Position numbers and translations under genes: made by a program. Positions 35,927 through 44,877 of a stretch of 64,000 nucleotides of DNA are shown here, piece after piece. Origin of the DNA: Anaerocolumna sp. AGMB13025 (lineage in GTDB: Bacteria; Bacillota; Clostridia; Lachnospirales; Lachnospiraceae); NCBI RefSeq assembly GCF_029689925.1, contig NZ_CP121445.1, positions 2,721,001-2,785,000 on the forward strand, given 5' to 3'. The notes beneath the pieces were generated by a model that had not been told where the DNA came from, searched no databases, and saw nothing but the letters and a program-made list of their open reading frames with translations. Position 1 is the first letter of the stretch. Each line of letters opens with the position of its first letter.

Positions 35927-37192
35927 ATGGGTATGACAATGACACAGAAGATTCTGGCGGCTCATGCCGGTTTGGATAGTGTAATAGCCGGTCAGTTGAT
36001 TGAAGCAGATTTGGATTTAGTATTAGGCAATGATGTAACAGCGCCGGTAGCCATTCATGAAATGGAGCGGGTCAATAAAAAAGGTGTTTTTGATAAGAAT
36101 AAAATTGCCTTGGTTCCGGATCACTTTACACCGAATAAGGATATAAAATCCGCCGAACATTGCAAATGTATGAGGGATTTTGCAATGGAACATGATATTA
36201 CCAATTATTTTGAAATAGGAGAAATGGGTATTGAACATGCACTTTTACCGGAAAAAGGTCTGGTAGTTGCCGGTGATGCAGTAATTGGAGCAGATTCCCA
36301 TACCTGTACTTATGGGGCATTGGGAGCATTTTCCACCGGTGTTGGAAGCACGGATATGGCAGCAGGAATGGTTACGGGAAAAGCCTGGTTTAAAGTTCCT
36401 TCCGCTCTTAAATTTGTTCTGACTGGCAAACCATCTAAGTGGGTAAGCGGCAAAGATGTTATCCTTCATATTATCGGCAGGATTGGTGTGGATGGTGCTT
36501 TATACAAATCCATGGAATTTACAGGGGATGGACTTAATAGTTTAAGTATGGATGATCGTTTTACCATGGCTAATATGGCGATTGAGGCGGGAGCCAAAAA
36601 CGGAATTTTCCCCGTGGATGAAAAAGCCAAAGACTATATAAAGGAGCATTCCAAGAAACCCTATACGATCTATGAAGCGGATGAAGATGCGGAATATGAT
36701 GATACTTATGTAATAGACTTAGCTGCCTTAAAGCCTACAGTTGCCTTTCCTCATTTACCGGAAAATACCAAGACCATAGATGAAGTAGGCGATATAAAAG
36801 TTGATCAGGTAGTAATCGGTTCCTGTACCAATGGAAGATTAGATGATTTAAGAATTGCGGCTAAAGTAATGGAAGGGAAAAAAGTCGCAAAAGGAATGCG
36901 GGTCATTATATTCCCGGCTACACAGGATATTTATCTGAAAGCGTTGGAAGAAGGCTTATTAACCACCTTTATAAAAGCCGGAGCCATTGTAAGCACTCCT
37001 ACCTGCGGTCCCTGCCTTGGCGGACATATGGGTATCTTAGCCGCTGGTGAAAGAGCAGTTGCAACAACAAACCGTAACTTTGTAGGCAGAATGGGGCATG
37101 TGGACTCAGAAGTCTATCTTGCAAGCCCCGCAGTTGCGGCAGCAAGTGCTATAACCGGTAAAATATCAGGCCCAAGCGAACTGGGATTATAA
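35927..37192 (+). CDS. leuC: 3-isopropylmalate dehydratase large subunit
   Basis: Aconitase-family subunit carrying the [4Fe-4S] cluster. Cluster cysteines are in [12 protein letters not shown] and in [11 protein letters not shown], and the substrate loop [14 protein letters not shown] is present. The 421-residue length (short, archaeal/clostridial LeuC type) fits a two-subunit enzyme with the small LeuD that follows. The ATG at 35927 is set by GGAGG (35914-35918); an upstream in-frame ATG at 35906 has no site. 12 bp to leuD. Confidence 0.95.
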   Translation: MGMTMTQKILAAHAGLDSVIAGQLIEADLDLVLGNDVTAPVAIHEMERVNKKGVFDKNKIALVPDHFTPNKDIKSAEHCKCMRDFAMEHDITNYFEIGEMGIEHALLPEKGLVVAGDAVIGADSHTCTYGALGAFSTGVGSTDMAAGMVTGKAWFKVPSALKFVLTGKPSKWVSGKDVILHIIGRIGVDGALYKSMEFTGDGLNSLSMDDRFTMANMAIEAGAKNGIFPVDEKAKDYIKEHSKKPYTIYEADEDAEYDDTYVIDLAALKPTVAFPHLPENTKTIDEVGDIKVDQVVIGSCTNGRLDDLRIAAKVMEGKKVAKGMRVIIFPATQDIYLKALEEGLLTTFIKAGAIVSTPTCGPCLGGHMGILAAGERAVATTNRNFVGRMGHVDSEVYLASPAVAAASAITGKISGPSELGL

Positions 37193-37204
37193 GGAGGAAT
37201 CATT

Positions 37205-37687
37205 ATGAAAGCACATGGAACAGTACACAAATATGGAGATAATGTAGATACCGATGTAATTATTCCGGCAAGATATTTAAATTCATCTGATCCAAAGGAA
37301 CTTGCTAAAAAATGTATGGAAGATATTGATCCCGATTTTGTAGGCAGGGTAAAAGCCGGTGATATCATGGTAGCCAATAAGAACTTTGGCTGTGGTTCCT
37401 CCAGGGAACACGCTCCAATTGCTATTAAAGCAGCAGGCATAAGTTGTGTAATAGCAGAAACCTTTGCCAGGATTTTCTTCCGTAATGCCATTAATATCGG
37501 CTTACCCATTATAGAATGTCCTGAAGCCGCAAAAGCAATTGACAATAATGATGAGGTAGAAATTGATTTTGATAATGGCATGATTTATGACATAACAAAG
37601 GGTACCAGTTATCAGGGTCAGCCTTTTCCAGAATTTATGCAGAAAATCATAAAGGCAGAAGGACTGATAAATTATATTAACAAATAG
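37205..37687 (+). CDS. leuD: 3-isopropylmalate dehydratase small subunit
   Basis: Swivel-domain partner of Leu[18 protein letters not shown] and [15 protein letters not shown] are the family signatures. 160 residues, AGGAGG before the ATG. Its last codon and stop form the first unit of a 14-bp minisatellite. Confidence 0.95.
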   Translation: MKAHGTVHKYGDNVDTDVIIPARYLNSSDPKELAKKCMEDIDPDFVGRVKAGDIMVANKNFGCGSSREHAPIAIKAAGISCVIAETFARIFFRNAINIGLPIIECPEAAKAIDNNDEVEIDFDNGMIYDITKGTSYQGQPFPEFMQKIIKAEGLINYINK

Positions 37688-37850
37688 AAAGCTAACAATA
37701 GAAAGCTAACAATAGAAAGCAAACAATAGAAAGCAAACAATAGAAAGCTAATAATAGAAAGCTAACGATAGAAAGCTAACAATAGAAAGATAACGATAGA
37801 AAGATAACATTAGAAAGATGACATTAGAAAGTTAATCAGTTAGAAAGATA
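37683..37850 (+). repeat. 14-bp minisatellite overlapping the leuD stop
   Basis: Eleven units of the type aatagaaagctaac run from 37683 to 37836 at an exact 14-bp period, then decay. The TAG stop of leuD (37685-37687) is part of the first unit. Confidence 0.92.
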
Positions 37851-37954
37851 ATCAGATAAAAATATTAATCATATAAAATGCTATCATCAAATAGTAATCG
37901 AGATAAATTATAAATAAAAGGATTATTGGTTGAATTAGAAAACTAGTTAAAATC

Positions 37955-38090
37955 AAAAGCTTCCGGCGCAGTAGTTGTAAATATTGCACGAACACATAAT
38001 GCTATTTTTAATTAATGTATTGTGGCAGTATCCCATGAAACATGAGATATTCAAGTAGTGTAAATATTAATAATGACGGAAGCTTTTTTT
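37955..38090 (+). terminator. Long-loop terminator or structured RNA before degV
   Basis: aaaagcttccg (37955-37965) pairs perfectly with cggaagctttt (38077-38087), followed by T's. About 111 nt lie between the arms. They contain an internal direct repeat, agtagt(t)gtaaatatt, near 37970 and 38054, and a small hairpin around cccatg-aaa-catgag. This is far larger than an ordinary terminator loop, so a folded RNA domain closed by a terminator stem is possible. Confidence 0.6.
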
Positions 38091-38202
38091 ATTATGTTAA
38101 CAAAACCCTCATTTTTAACGCTGTATTAGTTGTATTAAGCACCTATAAGTGGTAAAATATAATAAAAATGGATTATCCAAATACTTTAGAAATAGGTGGA
38201 TT

Positions 38203-39075
38203 ATGAAAAATTATGTTATAATTACTGAATCAACAGCAGATATTTCCCAGGATATGGTTGATGAAATAGGTGTCAAAGTTATGCCCTTAGCTTTTGAAAT
38301 AAGCGGAAAAAGCTATATGCATTATCCCGATACCCGAGAATTGGGCATACATGAATTTTATCAACAGCTTAGAAAAGGTGAAAAATCCGTAACTTCTTTA
38401 ATTAATACGGAAGCCTTTATGGAATTTTTTGAACCTATACTAAAGGAAGGGAATGATATTCTTTACATATCATTTTCTTCAGCACTCAGTGGGACTTACA
38501 ATTCATCTCTGTTGGCAAGAGAAGAACTTTTAGAACGGTATAAAGACTCTAAGATAGTGTGTGTGGATTCAAAAGCCGCTTCCGCAGGCGAAGGTTTACT
38601 GGTATACAGCGCAGCTAAGAAAAAAGAAGAAGGACTTGATATTGAGGAATTAGTTGACTGGCTGGAGAAAAATATCCATAAGCTCTGCCATTGGTTTACG
38701 GTTGATGATCTGTACCATTTAAAACGTGGAGGAAGAGTCAGTGCGATTAGTGCAGGTATAGGAACAGCACTAAATGTTAAACCTATATTGCATGTGGATG
38801 ATGAAGGATACTTAATTCCAATGGAAAAAGTAAGGGGACGGAAAAAATCTCTTCACGCATTGCTTGAGCATATGGCGGATACTTATAATCCCTCTATGGG
38901 ACAGACTGTTTTTATCGGTCATGGTGATTCAATAGAAGATGCGGAGTATCTGGCAAATATAATCAGAGAAAAATTAGAAGTAAAAGAAATTGTAATTACA
39001 CAAATCGGACCTGTAGTCGGATCACATTCCGGTCCGGGAACAATCGCTTTATTTTTCTTTGGGACTGGAAGATAA
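38203..39075 (+). CDS. DegV family fatty-acid-binding protein
   Basis: DegV/FakB-type lipid-binding protein. VIITESTADISQDMV at the N-terminus, the EFYQQLRKGEKSVTSLIN block, SSALSGTYNSSLLA, and a C-terminal IGPVVGSHSGPGTIALFF are the family signatures. Members of the FakB group present fatty acids to a FakA kinase. No FakA is nearby, so the role is inferred. ATG 38203 follows AGGTGG; the 18 upstream in-frame codons are probably untranslated. Confidence 0.9.
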   Translation: MKNYVIITESTADISQDMVDEIGVKVMPLAFEISGKSYMHYPDTRELGIHEFYQQLRKGEKSVTSLINTEAFMEFFEPILKEGNDILYISFSSALSGTYNSSLLAREELLERYKDSKIVCVDSKAASAGEGLLVYSAAKKKEEGLDIEELVDWLEKNIHKLCHWFTVDDLYHLKRGGRVSAISAGIGTALNVKPILHVDDEGYLIPMEKVRGRKKSLHALLEHMADTYNPSMGQTVFIGHGDSIEDAEYLANIIREKLEVKEIVITQIGPVVGSHSGPGTIALFFFGTGR

Positions 39076-39134
39076 AAGGACTTAAGACCTTAGCCATAAC
39101 AACTTACTGATGAATTTACGTATGGAGGCACGAT

Positions 39135-40736
39135 ATGAAGTTGACATTTATAGGAGCTACACATGAAGTGACAGGAAGCTGCTTTTACCTAGAAGCCCTC
39201 GGTAAACACATTTTAATTGATTGTGGTTTGGAACAGGGCAGGGATGTATATGAAAACCAAGAAATTCCGGAACCGGCTGCAGGTATAGATGCGGTACTGT
39301 TAACCCATGCCCATATGGACCACGCAGGCAGGCTCCCCCTGCTTTATGCACAGGGTTTTAGAGGAAGCATACATGCCACAGGAGCCACCAGTGACCTGTG
39401 CGATATTATGCTACGGGATAGTGCACATATTCAGACCTTTGAAGCTGAGTGGCGTAATCGGAAAGGACAAAGAAAGGGAGAAAATCCCTATGTTCCTCTT
39501 TATACCATGGAGGATGCTTATAATACCATTCGTTCTTTTGTACCTCATAGCTACAATGAAAAGATTAAGCTTTTTGATGGAGTTTTTTTCCGTTTTATTG
39601 ACGTGGGACATTTACTGGGTTCTGCCAGTATCGAAGTCTGGATTACAGAAGAAGGTGTTACCAAGAAGATTGTTTTCTCTGGTGATATCGGTAATATAAA
39701 CCAGCCCTTAATTAATGATCCACAGTATATAAAGGAAGCGGACTATGTCGTAATGGAGTCTACCTACGGTGACCGTAATCATGGTGAAACGCCGGATTAT
39801 ATCGGAGAGTTAACAAAGATTATACAGACCACCTTTGACAGAGGCGGTAATGTTGTCATCCCTTCTTTTGCAGTGGGAAGAACCCAGGTACTGCTGTATT
39901 TTATCCGTAAAATAAAAGCGGACCGCTTGGTAACCGGTCACGGTGATTTTAAAGTATATGTGGACAGCCCATTAGCCAATGAGGCTACACAGATATTTAA
40001 TGAGAATATGATTGGATACTTTGATAAAGAAGCATTGGAACTGGTGAACAAAGGTATTAATCCAATTACTTTTCCGGGCTTAAAGACATCTGTAACTTCG
40101 GAAGAATCCAAAGGCATTAATTTTGATGATGACTGTAAGGTTATAATATCCGCCAGCGGTATGTGCGATGCGGGAAGAATCAGGCATCATTTAAAGCATA
40201 ATCTATGGAAAAGTGAAAGCACTATCCTATTTGTAGGATATCAGTCAGAAGGTACATTAGGTCATATTATACTAGACGGCGCCACGGAAGTAAAATTATT
40301 CGGCGAATTAATCCAGGTGAATGCTGAAATAAGAAAACTTGCTGGTGTCAGCGGACATGCAGACAGAAATGGACTATTAACCTGGATTAATCATTTTGAT
40401 AAAAAACCGGAACGGGTTTTTGTGGTTCATGGAGAAACGAATATTTGTGATTTGTTTACAGAAACGCTAAAAACAGAATACGGTTTCGATGCCGTTGCAC
40501 CATTTAGCGGGGAAGTATATGACCTTCTTAAGAATGAATGTCTGGTTAAAGGCAAAGCTACCCTGGTTCATTCAAAAGACGAGAAAAAGAAAGGAATTTC
40601 CTCTGTTTATGAACGCCTAGTCAATGCCGGAAAGCGCCTGCTCGTTGTGATACAGCACAATGAAGGCGGATCGAACAAGGATCTTGCCAAATTCACTGAT
40701 CAAATCAATTCCCTGAGTGATAAATGGGATAGATAA
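39135..40736 (+). CDS. MBL-fold beta-CASP RNA nuclease (COG1236 type)
   Basis: A 533-residue metallo-beta-lactamase/beta-CASP protein. The metal motif is HAHMDH (about residues 57-62), later ligands are in DVGHLLGSAS and FSGDIG, beta-CASP SFAVGRTQ and SASGMCDAGRIRHH follow, and the C-terminal RMMBL motif is VSGHADRNGLL. The family cleaves RNA (CPSF-73-like), and bacterial members are thought to act in RNA processing. The C-terminal 70 residues, lysine-rich and then acidic, extend beyond the core. Followed by a terminator. Confidence 0.9.
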   Translation: MKLTFIGATHEVTGSCFYLEALGKHILIDCGLEQGRDVYENQEIPEPAAGIDAVLLTHAHMDHAGRLPLLYAQGFRGSIHATGATSDLCDIMLRDSAHIQTFEAEWRNRKGQRKGENPYVPLYTMEDAYNTIRSFVPHSYNEKIKLFDGVFFRFIDVGHLLGSASIEVWITEEGVTKKIVFSGDIGNINQPLINDPQYIKEADYVVMESTYGDRNHGETPDYIGELTKIIQTTFDRGGNVVIPSFAVGRTQVLLYFIRKIKADRLVTGHGDFKVYVDSPLANEATQIFNENMIGYFDKEALELVNKGINPITFPGLKTSVTSEESKGINFDDDCKVIISASGMCDAGRIRHHLKHNLWKSESTILFVGYQSEGTLGHIILDGATEVKLFGELIQVNAEIRKLAGVSGHADRNGLLTWINHFDKKPERVFVVHGETNICDLFTETLKTEYGFDAVAPFSGEVYDLLKNECLVKGKATLVHSKDEKKKGISSVYERLVNAGKRLLVVIQHNEGGSNKDLAKFTDQINSLSDKWDR

Positions 40737-40771
40737 AAAAATAATATAAGAATACAATTCTTTACTAAAAT

Positions 40772-40826
40772 AAAAAGGACTATTATGATCAGATTTAAGT
40801 AATCTGAATATAGTCCTTTTTATTTT
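40772..40826. terminator. Terminator between the beta-CASP nuclease and aroE
   Basis: aaaaaggactat pairs with atagtccttttt, with an inner agatt/aatct stem, and A- and T-runs on the two sides. It probably serves the plus-strand nuclease gene; aroE (minus) ends about 155 bp beyond. Confidence 0.85.
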
Positions 40827-40982
40827 TCGTTTAACAGTTTTTAAATACTGCTTTGCAGCGGTTAACTCATCATAAAAAATGGAATATACCTATTATAAGA
40901 ACGGAGAATTTTAATAAAACTAGATAACCTAAAAGAGATAGTATTTAATTCAGGAAGAGTATTAATATCACGCTATCAGAAA

Positions 40983-41744
40983 CTACAGTTCTTTTAATAT
41001 CATATGATAAACTTCATCGATCACTGTATCATCAATTTCTTTATCTAGAAAATATTCAACTGCATACTTAGCCTGTGCCACTAACATCTCAAGACCATTG
41101 ACAGCCTTAATCCCTAATTCTTCAGCCTGAAGCAGCAGTGTGGTCTTCAGTGGGTTATAAATAATATCCAGGACGGCCTCACACTCTTTATAAAGTGAAA
41201 CATCAACAGGACTAGCGTCAATCTTTGGATACATACCAACCGGACTGGTATTAATAATAATCTGTGCATCAGAATGAAATTTCAGACAATCTTCATAAGT
41301 AATAACCCCATCCCCACTCCTTGACTTAACAACAATAATCTCCCCCGCCTTAAGAAAATGAAGGACAGCAAGCACCGCTTGAGCCGCGCCGCCATTACCA
41401 AGAACCACTACTTTTTTACCCGCTATATCAACCCCATTATGTTCAATCATATATAAAAATCCCGGAAAGTCAGTATTATGACCAATCAATAATCCATCTT
41501 TTTTTACAATCGTATTCACAGCCCCAATCTGCCTTGCATTATCATCCAAAACATCCAGATAGGGAATAACCTCCTTCTTATAAGGAATCGTAACATTAAT
41601 CGCCTTAAACTCCCGTGCCTTCATAAAAGGCTCAAATGCTTCCTTTGATAAAGGGGTAATTGCATAATCATAATCCGCCAGTTTCTCATGAATAATCTTA
41701 GAATAACTATGCCCCAGCTTTTCTCCAATCAAACCGTATTCCAT
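40983..41744 (-). CDS. aroE: Shikimate dehydrogenase
   Basis: Reduces 3-dehydroshikimate to shikimate. GEKLGHSYSKIIH is the substrate-binding start, NVTIPYKKEVIPYLD holds the catalytic Lys, and GHNTDFPGF the catalytic Asp. VVLGNGGAAQAVLAVL is the NADP-binding loop. 253 residues is slightly short, because the loops after the Rossmann motif are trimmed. It is monocistronic, next to a long noncoding region. Confidence 0.92.
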   Translation of the reverse strand: MEYGLIGEKLGHSYSKIIHEKLADYDYAITPLSKEAFEPFMKAREFKAINVTIPYKKEVIPYLDVLDDNARQIGAVNTIVKKDGLLIGHNTDFPGFLYMIEHNGVDIAGKKVVVLGNGGAAQAVLAVLHFLKAGEIIVVKSRSGDGVITYEDCLKFHSDAQIIINTSPVGMYPKIDASPVDVSLYKECEAVLDIIYNPLKTTLLLQAEELGIKAVNGLEMLVAQAKYAVEYFLDKEIDDTVIDEVYHMILKEL

Positions 41745-42198
41745 TATTAAACCAATCCTTTCGTATATAAGAATAGAAAATCATCTCTATATAGTATTAA
41801 ATATTTCATAAACCAGCCTATTTAAAAGTCTATTTAAATAAGTAAAATAAAAATTGATGGTAACCCATAATCAAAACCTAAAAATTACTATAAGCTATTC
41901 TATTTAAGAATAAACATCATAAATTATCATAAAACATAAAAGTAAAACACATAAATAAATGAATATCACAATAAACGAAAAACATAGCCAAAAACATAAA
42001 CATTAACAGTAATAGCAACGAAAAACGTTAGCAAAGAAAAACAATACCACATCAAAAACATATTAGACACAACAACGTATAGGAAGCAAAACCAGATTAC
42101 ATATAACAACATACAGAAAGGTAAAACATAGTAACATCAACAATAATTGGATCAAAAAAACCAGAAACCAGGATATAATCAGCTCACAGCATAAAAAA

Positions 42199-42414
42199 AT
42201 AAGCGGCGGTTAGGATTTGTTTTATATGCGCCTTATTCAGAGGCTGCCAATTCACTTATGGAGTTTGAATATGGTATAGCTTGAAAAAGCACACTGTTTG
42301 ACGAGCTTTGCTCGGAGTTTGTGCTTTTTCAAGCTTCTTTGCCATATTCAAACTCCATTAGTGAATTCAGCCGAAGAATCCAAGCATATAAAACAAATCC
42401 TAACTGCCGCTTAT
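42199..42414. repeat. 216-nt near-perfect giant hairpin
   Basis: Three nested inverted repeats are present. The outer is 42199-42229 with 42384-42414 (31 nt, one mismatch). The middle is 42249-42274 with 42342-42367 (26 nt, one mismatch). The inner is 42278-42293 with 42320-42335 (16 nt, perfect). A small cgagc-ttt-gctcg stem sits in the loop, and the internal loops add ggctg/cagcc pairing. It lacks a T-tract and encodes nothing credible. The outer arm shares aggatt followed by ttttata with the 31.7-kb hairpin arm. Confidence 0.9.
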
Positions 42415-42533
42415 CAAAACCCTCCTGCTGATTATATCCGTACACCTCCAATAACTCCAACCCCTCAAACTTTTATACATTAATTAGTAAAAGAATAATA
42501 TAATTAATAAAATTTTGCAAGAAAAATATCCGG

Positions 42534-42561
42534 TCATAATTTCAAAGGGTGGACATATATT
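42534..42561 (+). promoter_or_regulatory. Candidate sigma-E promoter of spoIIIA
   Basis: tcataat (42534-42540) and catatatt (42554-42561) with a 13-bp spacer each differ at one position from the sigma-E consensus (KMATATT and CATACAHT). spoIIIA is sigma-E-dependent in Bacillus subtilis. Confidence 0.6.
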
Positions 42562-42583
42562 GTTCTAAAGGAGGAGGAATGAG

Positions 42584-43534
42584 ATGAATAAAAAAGACGA
42601 GCTGTTGAAAATCTTTTCGATAAAACTTAGGACAATACTATCCAAGATAATATTAGATTATGATTTATTACAAGAAATTCGTCTTAGAGTAAATGCACCC
42701 TTGCTGCTCATTTATGATAACAAAGAATTCTTCGTAACCCAAGAGTCGGAACTGTTAACCGGAGTTGGAGAAGCCTATGTCATAACCAAAAATGAAATCC
42801 GGGAAACTATGGAATATATCAGTAACTATTCCCTGTATGCCTTTGAAGAGGAATTAAAACAGGGGTTTATTACAATAACCGGCGGGCACAGGGTGGGTAT
42901 CATAGGTAAAGCAGTATTAGAGGAAAACAAGATAAAGAGCATGAAGCATATATCCTTTATTAACATCAGGCTGTCCCATCAGGTAAAGGGTTGTGCGGAC
43001 AAGGTAATTCCTTATATTACCGGGGATGAGGATAACGACTGCTATCATACTTTAATCATATCGCCGCCCCGCTGTGGAAAAACGACCCTGCTTCGAGATG
43101 TAATCCGACAATTATCAAATGGCAGTGAAAATCGGTCCGGTATTACGGTAGGAGTTGTAGATGAACGTTCTGAAATCGGAGCCTGTTACATGGGAATACC
43201 GCAAAATGAACTGGGGATACGTACCGATGTCCTGGATTGTTGTCCAAAAGCAAAAGGAATGTTAATGCTGATCCGCTCCATGTCACCCAGGGTTATAGCA
43301 GTTGATGAAGTGGGGTCTGTAGAAGATATCAGTGCAATTGAATATGTAATGAACTGCGGCTGTAAACTAATAGCCACCGTCCACGGCAATTCTATTGAAG
43401 ATATCAAAAATAAGCCGATACTGGGAAAACTAGTAGAGGAAAGATTGTTTGAACGCTACATATTATTAAATAATCATGGCAGTGTGGGACATCTGGAAGA
43501 GATATATGATGAAAATGGTAAAAGAATTTATTAA
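42584..43534 (+). CDS. spoIIIAA: Stage III sporulation protein AA (ATPase)
   Basis: Secretion-type ATPase of the SpoIIIA-SpoIIQ channel, which feeds the forespore from the mother cell. Walker A is PPRCGKTTLLRD near residue 161 and the Walker B region is RVIAVDEVG. The N-terminal QEIRLRVNAPL block is typical. GGAGGAGG precedes the ATG. 316 residues. It is the first gene of the eight-gene operon, followed by a 157-bp A-rich repeat-like spacer. Confidence 0.95.
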   Translation: MNKKDELLKIFSIKLRTILSKIILDYDLLQEIRLRVNAPLLLIYDNKEFFVTQESELLTGVGEAYVITKNEIRETMEYISNYSLYAFEEELKQGFITITGGHRVGIIGKAVLEENKIKSMKHISFINIRLSHQVKGCADKVIPYITGDEDNDCYHTLIISPPRCGKTTLLRDVIRQLSNGSENRSGITVGVVDERSEIGACYMGIPQNELGIRTDVLDCCPKAKGMLMLIRSMSPRVIAVDEVGSVEDISAIEYVMNCGCKLIATVHGNSIEDIKNKPILGKLVEERLFERYILLNNHGSVGHLEEIYDENGKRIY

Positions 43535-43680
43535 ACAGAAAAGATAAAACAGAAAAAATATAACATAAAAGTTAAACAGAAATAATTAAACAGAAGAATT
43601 AATATCAGAAAAGATAAAACAGAAGAATTAAAACAGAAGAAATGAACAATCAAAAATAGCGGACAAACAATCAGATAGAA
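43535..43680 (+). repeat. Degenerate repeat between spoIIIAA and spoIIIAB
   Basis: A run of loose units built on aaacagaagaattaa and aaacagaaaagat begins immediately at the spoIIIAA stop. The unit length varies (about 14-17 bp). No gene. Confidence 0.6.
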
Positions 43681-43691
43681 AGGAGGTAACT

Positions 43692-44216
43692 ATGTTTGTT
43701 ATTAAAATAATCGGCTGTGTTTTAATCCTTACTTCATCAGCCGGAATGGGTCTGTATTTTAGCAGTGAATTAAAAAACAGGATTAATGATTTAAGGGAGC
43801 TTAAAAAAATCATTTTTCTGTTGCGGGGAGATATAAGGTATGCCAACACACCCTTGCCGGAAGCAGTACAAGCTTTATCCCTGCGGCATGAAGGAAAATA
43901 CAAAAATTTTCTTTCTAAAATAGCGGAAAGATTAAATGAACTGGGTGGTATCTCATTTTGCACCATATGGAAGGAAGCCGTATTAAAAGAGCTTAACAAT
44001 ACATCCTTAAGCAAAAAAGATCTTACCGCACTTGGACAGTTTGGTGAAAATCTCGGTTATCTGGATAAGGACATGCAGATTAATACTATCGATTTATATA
44101 TATCACAAATTGAAGATGAAATTAAGGAATTATCCCACAATGTTAAACAGAAATCGTACCTGTATAATTCTCTGGGTGTTCTGGGCGGAATATTCATAAC
44201 AATAATTATGCTGTGA
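43692..44216 (+). CDS. spoIIIAB: Stage III sporulation protein AB
   Basis: Small membrane protein of the SpoIIIA complex, a GspF-like platform component. It has N- and C-terminal hydrophobic helices with a helical middle (ELKNRINDLRELKKII). 174 residues. AAAGGAGGT precedes the ATG. Confidence 0.92.
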   Translation: MFVIKIIGCVLILTSSAGMGLYFSSELKNRINDLRELKKIIFLLRGDIRYANTPLPEAVQALSLRHEGKYKNFLSKIAERLNELGGISFCTIWKEAVLKELNNTSLSKKDLTALGQFGENLGYLDKDMQINTIDLYISQIEDEIKELSHNVKQKSYLYNSLGVLGGIFITIIML

Positions 44217-44259
44217 TGGGATTTATGTGGGAGCAATCAACATTCACAAGGAGGATAAC

Positions 44260-44454
44260 ATGACTATCAACCTGATATTTAGAATTGCAGCGGTAGGCAT
44301 ATTGGTTTCAGTTTTAAACCAGATACTGAAGCAATCTGGAAGAGAAGAACAGGCATTTTTAACTACCTTAGCAGGGCTGATCCTGGTACTTTTTTGGATT
44401 GTGCCGTATATATCCGAGCTGTTTGAAATAATCAGGAATTTATTTACCTTATAA
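44260..44454 (+). CDS. spoIIIAC: Stage III sporulation protein AC
   Basis: A 64-residue protein with two membrane helices and GREEQAFLTTLAG between them, as in SpoIIIAC. AAGGAGG at 44248-44254 sets the ATG at 44260; the frame is open further upstream. Confidence 0.93.
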   Translation: MTINLIFRIAAVGILVSVLNQILKQSGREEQAFLTTLAGLILVLFWIVPYISELFEIIRNLFTL

Positions 44455-44472
44455 GAAGAAGGGAGCATCATA

Positions 44473-44856
44473 ATGATACAAATTGCCTTAATTGGTATTA
44501 TTGTTGTCTTAATGGCAATACAATTTAAGAGTACAAAGTCGGAATATGCAGTATATATAAGCCTTGTAGGATGCATTCTTATCTTTTATCTGGGAGTGAA
44601 TAAATTAGAGATTATAATCAATACCATTAAGAAAATCCAGACTTATATTAGTCTTAATGAAACCTATATATCCATACTAATTAAGATAATCGGGATTACA
44701 TATATTGCTGAATTTTCCTCCAATATCTGCAAGGATTGTGGACATACTGCAGTTGCCAATCAGATTGAATTAGTAGGTAAACTGACAATACTGGCCACGG
44801 GAATGCCGATACTTTTGGCTCTTCTTGATACCATCAATGAATTCTTAACGGCATAG
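44473..44856 (+). CDS. spoIIIAD: Stage III sporulation protein AD
   Basis: Membrane protein of 127 residues with four hydrophobic segments and the conserved ITYIAEFSSNICKDCG block. AAGGGAG precedes the ATG. It is probably a channel component together with SpoIIIAC and SpoIIIAE. Confidence 0.93.
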   Translation: MIQIALIGIIVVLMAIQFKSTKSEYAVYISLVGCILIFYLGVNKLEIIINTIKKIQTYISLNETYISILIKIIGITYIAEFSSNICKDCGHTAVANQIELVGKLTILATGMPILLALLDTINEFLTA

Positions 44857-44877
44857 TCATCAAAGAGGAGGTTCCAA

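Larger units (their letters stand above)
41745..42583. other. 840-bp noncoding region with A-rich degenerate repeats and a giant hairpin
   Basis: Between about 41830 and 42180 the plus strand is A-rich, with loose short repeats (aaaacataa, aacgaaaaac). 42199-42414 is a separate large hairpin, and 42534-42561 looks like a sigma-E promoter. The minus-strand aroE promoter must lie near 41750-41830. No ORF is credible. Confidence 0.6.

Noticed and set aside
37683..37850. Short CRISPR-like or small-protein-coding repeat
   Set aside because: The 14-bp units are back to back with stops in every frame; a plain minisatellite explains it.
42298..42483. 61-residue ORF inside the giant hairpin
   Set aside because: It follows the palindrome arm and has no ribosome site; the inverted repeat accounts for the sequence.
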